The position numbers were made by a program, and so were the translations under genes. The notes beneath the pieces were generated by a model. That model had not been told where the DNA came from. It did no database searches and saw only the letters and a list, made by a program, of their open reading frames with translations. This document shows positions 5,170-8,103 of a stretch of 8,103 nucleotides of DNA, piece after piece (within the stretch, counting starts at the first letter, position 1; each line of letters starts with the position of its first letter). Source of the DNA: an uncultured Clostridia bacterium (GTDB lineage: Bacteria; Bacillota; Clostridia; Oscillospirales; Ruminococcaceae); NCBI GenBank assembly GCA_947385505.1, contig CANDLP010000094.1:1-8103 (forward strand). The letters run 5' to 3'.

Positions 5170-6102
5170 ATGAAAAAATTGTATGTGGTAAGCACATATT
5201 ATCATGCTCTGATTTCTTGCGTAAAGCAATTATTAAGTTCCGATAAATCGGATATAATTTGTACAAGCTATATTCCTGACGGTAAAACACTGTCTGAAAA
5301 AATCAAAAAAAGCGGAATTTTTGATAAAACATATTATATTGACAAAATAAAGGAATATAACTCACCGAACAAGCTTGACTATATATTTTTTTATCATAAA
5401 AAAAACGCTGAAACTATTGAAAGGCAGTTTAAGGTTGATCTCAGTATATACTCTGAAATTAACATTTTTCATGATAATACATGGTTTGCACATTATCTAA
5501 AAGATAAGAAAATAGATTATAGATTGATAGAGGACGCTTTGGACAGCTTTAAAAATATATCAAAAAGCAATTTTGCGTTTATGTTGAACGGCAGCCGTAT
5601 AAAGTATGCCATAAAAAGTTTTTTCAGAATAGGATATGTTTATTGCGGCTGCGATAAACATACTGTCGAAGTTGAGGTAAATGATAAAAAAGAGCTTGAG
5701 ATTGTTCTCTTTGCCAAAGATAAGATAGTGGAAATTCCGAGAAAGACAATGTTTAATTTGCTTTCCAGTGAACAAATAGCTATATTACGCAATATATTTT
5801 TAAAAGAAATAACGCTTTCGGGTTTGGATAATGCGGTGTTAATTTTAACAAGACCTTATACAGTAGATAAAACTATGCAAACGGAGCGAGAACAGTTGGA
5901 TTATTATAGAAATATTATACACAATAATTTGGACAATGACGAATTAATATATATAAAACCTCACCCGCGTGATGAGATAAATTATTTTGACGCTTTTCCT
6001 GAAGCAATAATTTTAGATAAAAATATGCCGGTTGAAATATTATTTATTGGAGAAGAGAATTTGTTTAAAAAGGTTATTTCCGAATCAAATTTAATGATAT
6101 AG
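5170..6102 (+). CDS. GT52-like glycosyltransferase (sialyltransferase family)
   Basis: 310 residues from ATG 5170, one base after the stop of the recombinase-like gene. The RBS is only a weak AAAGAAG, so translational coupling is likely. The N-terminus KLYVVSTYYHALIS (residues 3-16) is the opening strand and helix of the GT52 GT-B fold. In the middle, DNTWFAHYL and RLIEDALDSF resemble the acceptor-side region, and ILTRPYTVD (about 225-233) followed by IKPHPRDEINYFDAF (K263, H265, R267) is the nucleotide-sugar-binding signature of the family. GT52 enzymes transfer sialic acid or related sugars (in Neisseria and Haemophilus, to lipooligosaccharide); donor and acceptor here are unknown. No signal peptide or membrane helix is visible, so it acts in the cytosol or at the inner membrane face. 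The protein ends at VISESNLMI, slightly earlier than I expect, so a few residues may be lost. Base composition is markedly AT-richer than the preceding gene. Confidence 0.78.
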   Translation: MKKLYVVSTYYHALISCVKQLLSSDKSDIICTSYIPDGKTLSEKIKKSGIFDKTYYIDKIKEYNSPNKLDYIFFYHKKNAETIERQFKVDLSIYSEINIFHDNTWFAHYLKDKKIDYRLIEDALDSFKNISKSNFAFMLNGSRIKYAIKSFFRIGYVYCGCDKHTVEVEVNDKKELEIVLFAKDKIVEIPRKTMFNLLSSEQIAILRNIFLKEITLSGLDNAVLILTRPYTVDKTMQTEREQLDYYRNIIHNNLDNDELIYIKPHPRDEINYFDAFPEAIILDKNMPVEILFIGEENLFKKVISESNLMI

Positions 6103-6131
6103 TGTCAAAATATTGGAGGAAAAAGTTTCAT

Positions 6132-7082
6132 ATGGAAGATATGATAATAAGTCCAGCGTTTACGAAAAGAAACGTTGCTGTTGTTTTACAATCCAGCAAT
6201 TATTATACTCCGTTTACCGGGATTACAATAGGTTCTTTAATAGAGAATACATCCCCTATATATAATTATGACATTAATGTCATGACACTTGATATGACGG
6301 AGCAAAATATCCGGATTCTTTATCGGATGACGGATCGGTATGAGAACATTAGTATACGTGTTCATAATGTTTTAAAATATCATGAAAAAATGAAGTTTTA
6401 TACTCGTGATCGTTTTGGTACGGAAAATTGGACTCGTATTATGCTCCCTTACATTATGTCCGAATATGATAAAATTGTTGATCTTGATTGTGATATATGT
6501 GTTAATGATGATATTGCAGAACTTTTTAATATAAGCTTGGAGGATAATTACATCGCAGCTGCAAAAGATCTTAATGTTCCGGGAAGTTATGCAAGAGGTG
6601 AGATATTTAAGAATTATATTGATAATTTTTTAGAAATGAATAGCCCTCATAATTATTTCCAATCGGGGGTAACTGTGTTGAACATCAAAAAGTTTCGCGA
6701 AGATTTTACTCTTGAATACTTAATAGGACAAGCTCAAGAAAAGGAGTATCGTTTTATAGATCAGGATCTCTTAAATGTAATATGCGAGGGTAAAACGGTG
6801 TTTTTGGATTTTGCATGGAATTATACTCCAGATACATATAAAGCTCTTCCATGGCTTAGTAAGGAGGGAAACCCCACATTTTACAATAATATAATAAATG
6901 CAAAGCAAAACTACAAAATAATACATTATGCAGGTCATATAAAGCCGTGGAATGATATGACTATGGAATTGGCGCATATATATTGGGATTATGCTATGAA
7001 AACTCCTTTTTATGAGATATTGGCGTGGAGATATACCAACACATTAACGGGAATATTACATGATAAGTTGGAAGGAATTTAA
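6132..7082 (+). CDS. GT8-family glycosyltransferase (first of two paralogues)
   Basis: 316 residues from ATG 6132; GGAGG (6115-6119) lies 12 bases upstream. A longer frame from GTG 6102 overlaps the previous stop and has no RBS. It is a GT-A retaining glycosyltransferase of family GT8. Residues 13-35 (NVAVVLQSSNYYTPFTGITI) form the nucleotide-binding start, DLDCD (D119 and D121) is the metal-binding D.D motif, SGVTVLNIKKF (about 178-188) the acceptor-side strand, DQDLLN (210-215) the family motif, and HYAGHIKPW (265-273) the C-terminal H..G..KPW motif. All key elements are present, so it is probably active. GT8 enzymes of this type add galactose or glucose to lipopolysaccharide, teichoic-acid or capsule chains from UDP-sugars; the substrate here is unknown. 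It is followed two bases later by a paralogue, pointing to a tandem duplication inside a surface-glycan operon. Confidence 0.88.
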   Translation: MEDMIISPAFTKRNVAVVLQSSNYYTPFTGITIGSLIENTSPIYNYDINVMTLDMTEQNIRILYRMTDRYENISIRVHNVLKYHEKMKFYTRDRFGTENWTRIMLPYIMSEYDKIVDLDCDICVNDDIAELFNISLEDNYIAAAKDLNVPGSYARGEIFKNYIDNFLEMNSPHNYFQSGVTVLNIKKFREDFTLEYLIGQAQEKEYRFIDQDLLNVICEGKTVFLDFAWNYTPDTYKALPWLSKEGNPTFYNNIINAKQNYKIIHYAGHIKPWNDMTMELAHIYWDYAMKTPFYEILAWRYTNTLTGILHDKLEGI

Positions 7083-7084
7083 AA

Positions 7085-8103
7085 ATGATTTATGAAAATA
7101 ATGAAGAGAGATTTACAATTGAGCCTGTTTTTGATGAAAATGCGGTCACTGTAGTGTTTCAAACCAGCAGATTATTCTGTCCATACGCTGCGGTAACAAT
7201 TCAATCAATTATAGATAGCTCTACTGCCAGATTCAATTATGATATAATCGTAACCTCGCTTGATATAGATGAAAACAACGCTAATATTATTTCTTCGTTG
7301 GCGGATGTTAAAAAAAATATTAGTATAAGAGTATTTAATATATCAGAATACCGAAATCAATACAACCTTAAGGGCAACAGACGTTTCGGTTCAGAAACAT
7401 GGACAAGAGTTTTTTTGGCAGATGTTATGCCAAAATATCATAAGGTAATTGACCTTGACTCTGATATGATTGTACGAAAAGATATCGGAGAGTTGTTTGA
7501 AACAGATATATCAAAATATTATATTGCGGGTGTACAGGATTTGTTTGTGTTTTACAGTTACTATGGTTCTTATATCAATGGAAAATTCAAAACCTATCTT
7601 AAAGAAAAAATTGATCTTGATAATGTCAGGGATTATATAAATGCCGGCTGTCTTATTTTTAACCTTGATAAAATTCGCCGGGATTATCCGCTTCCTGATA
7701 TACTTTCTACTATTTCGAAAAAAGATTTTGATATTCTCGAACAGGATACCTTCAATTATATTTTCAAGGGTAATATTCTGCATCTGGATATGTCTTGGAA
7801 TTATCTTGTAGATTCAATAAATGTGGTCAGCTATGCAGATAAAGGTGCGCCTGATGATTTAAAGATACTTCATGACAAAGCGGCGGAAAATTTAAAAATA
7901 ATTCACTATGCCGCTCCTGAAAAGCCATGGGATTTTCCGGAAAATCTTTATGCTGTAGAATTTTGGGAGTGCGCACGCCGTACACCTTATTACAGTTGTC
8001 TGCTGTATAGAATGGTTGGAAATCAACAAAAAAGACTTGTAAATAAAGTAAACAGAACCTCTAATCAACCACACGAGAGATTGATTGATAAGGCATTCCC
8101 AAA
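7085..8103 (+). CDS. GT8-family glycosyltransferase, second paralogue, runs off the window
   Basis: Open from ATG 7085 to the window end (339 codons, no stop), with GAAGGA (7071-7076) eight bases before the start and two bases after the previous stop. Motifs in order: AVTVVFQTSRLFCPYAAVTI (residues ~20-39); RRFGSETWTRVFL; DLDSDMIV with the D.D at D125 and D127; NAGCLIFNLDKI; EQDTFN (219-224); MSWNYL; and HYAAPEKPW (274-282). The last has Ala-Pro-Glu where the first paralogue has Gly-His-Ile, so the usual Gly of H..G..KPW is replaced, which may alter acceptor or metal handling. The two proteins align over their whole length (for example RFG.E.WTR in both), so they arose by duplication. Both likely extend one glycan in successive steps. 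Residues after ~300 (LVNKVNRTSNQ...) may be a C-terminal tail or the start of a further domain. Confidence 0.87.
   Translation, partial: MIYENNEERFTIEPVFDENAVTVVFQTSRLFCPYAAVTIQSIIDSSTARFNYDIIVTSLDIDENNANIISSLADVKKNISIRVFNISEYRNQYNLKGNRRFGSETWTRVFLADVMPKYHKVIDLDSDMIVRKDIGELFETDISKYYIAGVQDLFVFYSYYGSYINGKFKTYLKEKIDLDNVRDYINAGCLIFNLDKIRRDYPLPDILSTISKKDFDILEQDTFNYIFKGNILHLDMSWNYLVDSINVVSYADKGAPDDLKILHDKAAENLKIIHYAAPEKPWDFPENLYAVEFWECARRTPYYSCLLYRMVGNQQKRLVNKVNRTSNQPHERLIDKAFP

Noticed and set aside
6102..6131. Upstream extension of the first GT8 gene from GTG 6102
   Set aside because: It overlaps the stop of the GT52 gene, lacks an RBS, and would place GGAGG inside the coding region. ATG 6132 uses that GGAGG.
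1..8103. CRISPR array, tRNA, rRNA or classic riboswitch
   Set aside because: No regularly spaced direct repeats, no cloverleaf with CCA and T-loop, and no conserved riboswitch core were seen on reading either strand. The triple hairpin at 1-98 fits an IS end better.

Overview
The window looks like accessory DNA from a low-GC Gram-positive bacterium, most likely a gut-type Clostridia member (Ruminococcus/Lachnospiraceae-like). This is inferred from GGAGG-type ribosome binding sites, TTGACA/TATAAT promoters with extended TGn -10 elements, AT-rich genes, and a TnpX-like serine-recombinase remnant. No housekeeping gene is present to fix the taxon.

Bases 1-2300 are a graveyard of mobile-element pieces. 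In order they are: three consecutive stem-loops that resemble the right end (and guide-RNA scaffold) of an IS200/IS605-type TnpB element; a small intact ORF of the kind that precedes large serine recombinases (TnpW-like); a strong promoter; the first ~50 residues of a large serine recombinase that then breaks off; a gene of about 325 codons decayed across three frames (711-1688), of unknown function; a further coding scrap; and a 40-codon truncated XRE-type HTH regulator with intact expression signals.

Bases 2290-5168 hold two tyrosine recombinases. The first (2364-3203) is compact and has the full R-K-H-R-H-Y active site. Its extended -10 is followed at once by an inverted repeat of 11-bp arms around a 7-bp centre, and it ends in an intrinsic terminator. 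The second (3459-5168) is driven by a perfect consensus promoter. It is a double-length protein: an int1-like recombinase module followed by an ICE/Tn916-like integrase module. Both modules have lost key catalytic residues.

Bases 5170-8103 hold glycosyltransferase genes that begin one base after the second recombinase stops: a GT52-like (sialyltransferase-type) enzyme and two tandem GT8 paralogues, the second running off the window. No terminator or clear promoter separates them from the recombinase-like gene, so the degenerate recombinase and the surface-glycan enzymes appear to form one transcription unit.

The most interesting hypothesis is that the active recombinase plus the catalytically degenerate double recombinase form a regulatory or DNA-rearranging pair that controls a surface polysaccharide locus. 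The sequence shows the architecture and the linkage. Regulation or phase variation is inference: no pair of long inverted repeats flanking an invertible segment was found in this window.
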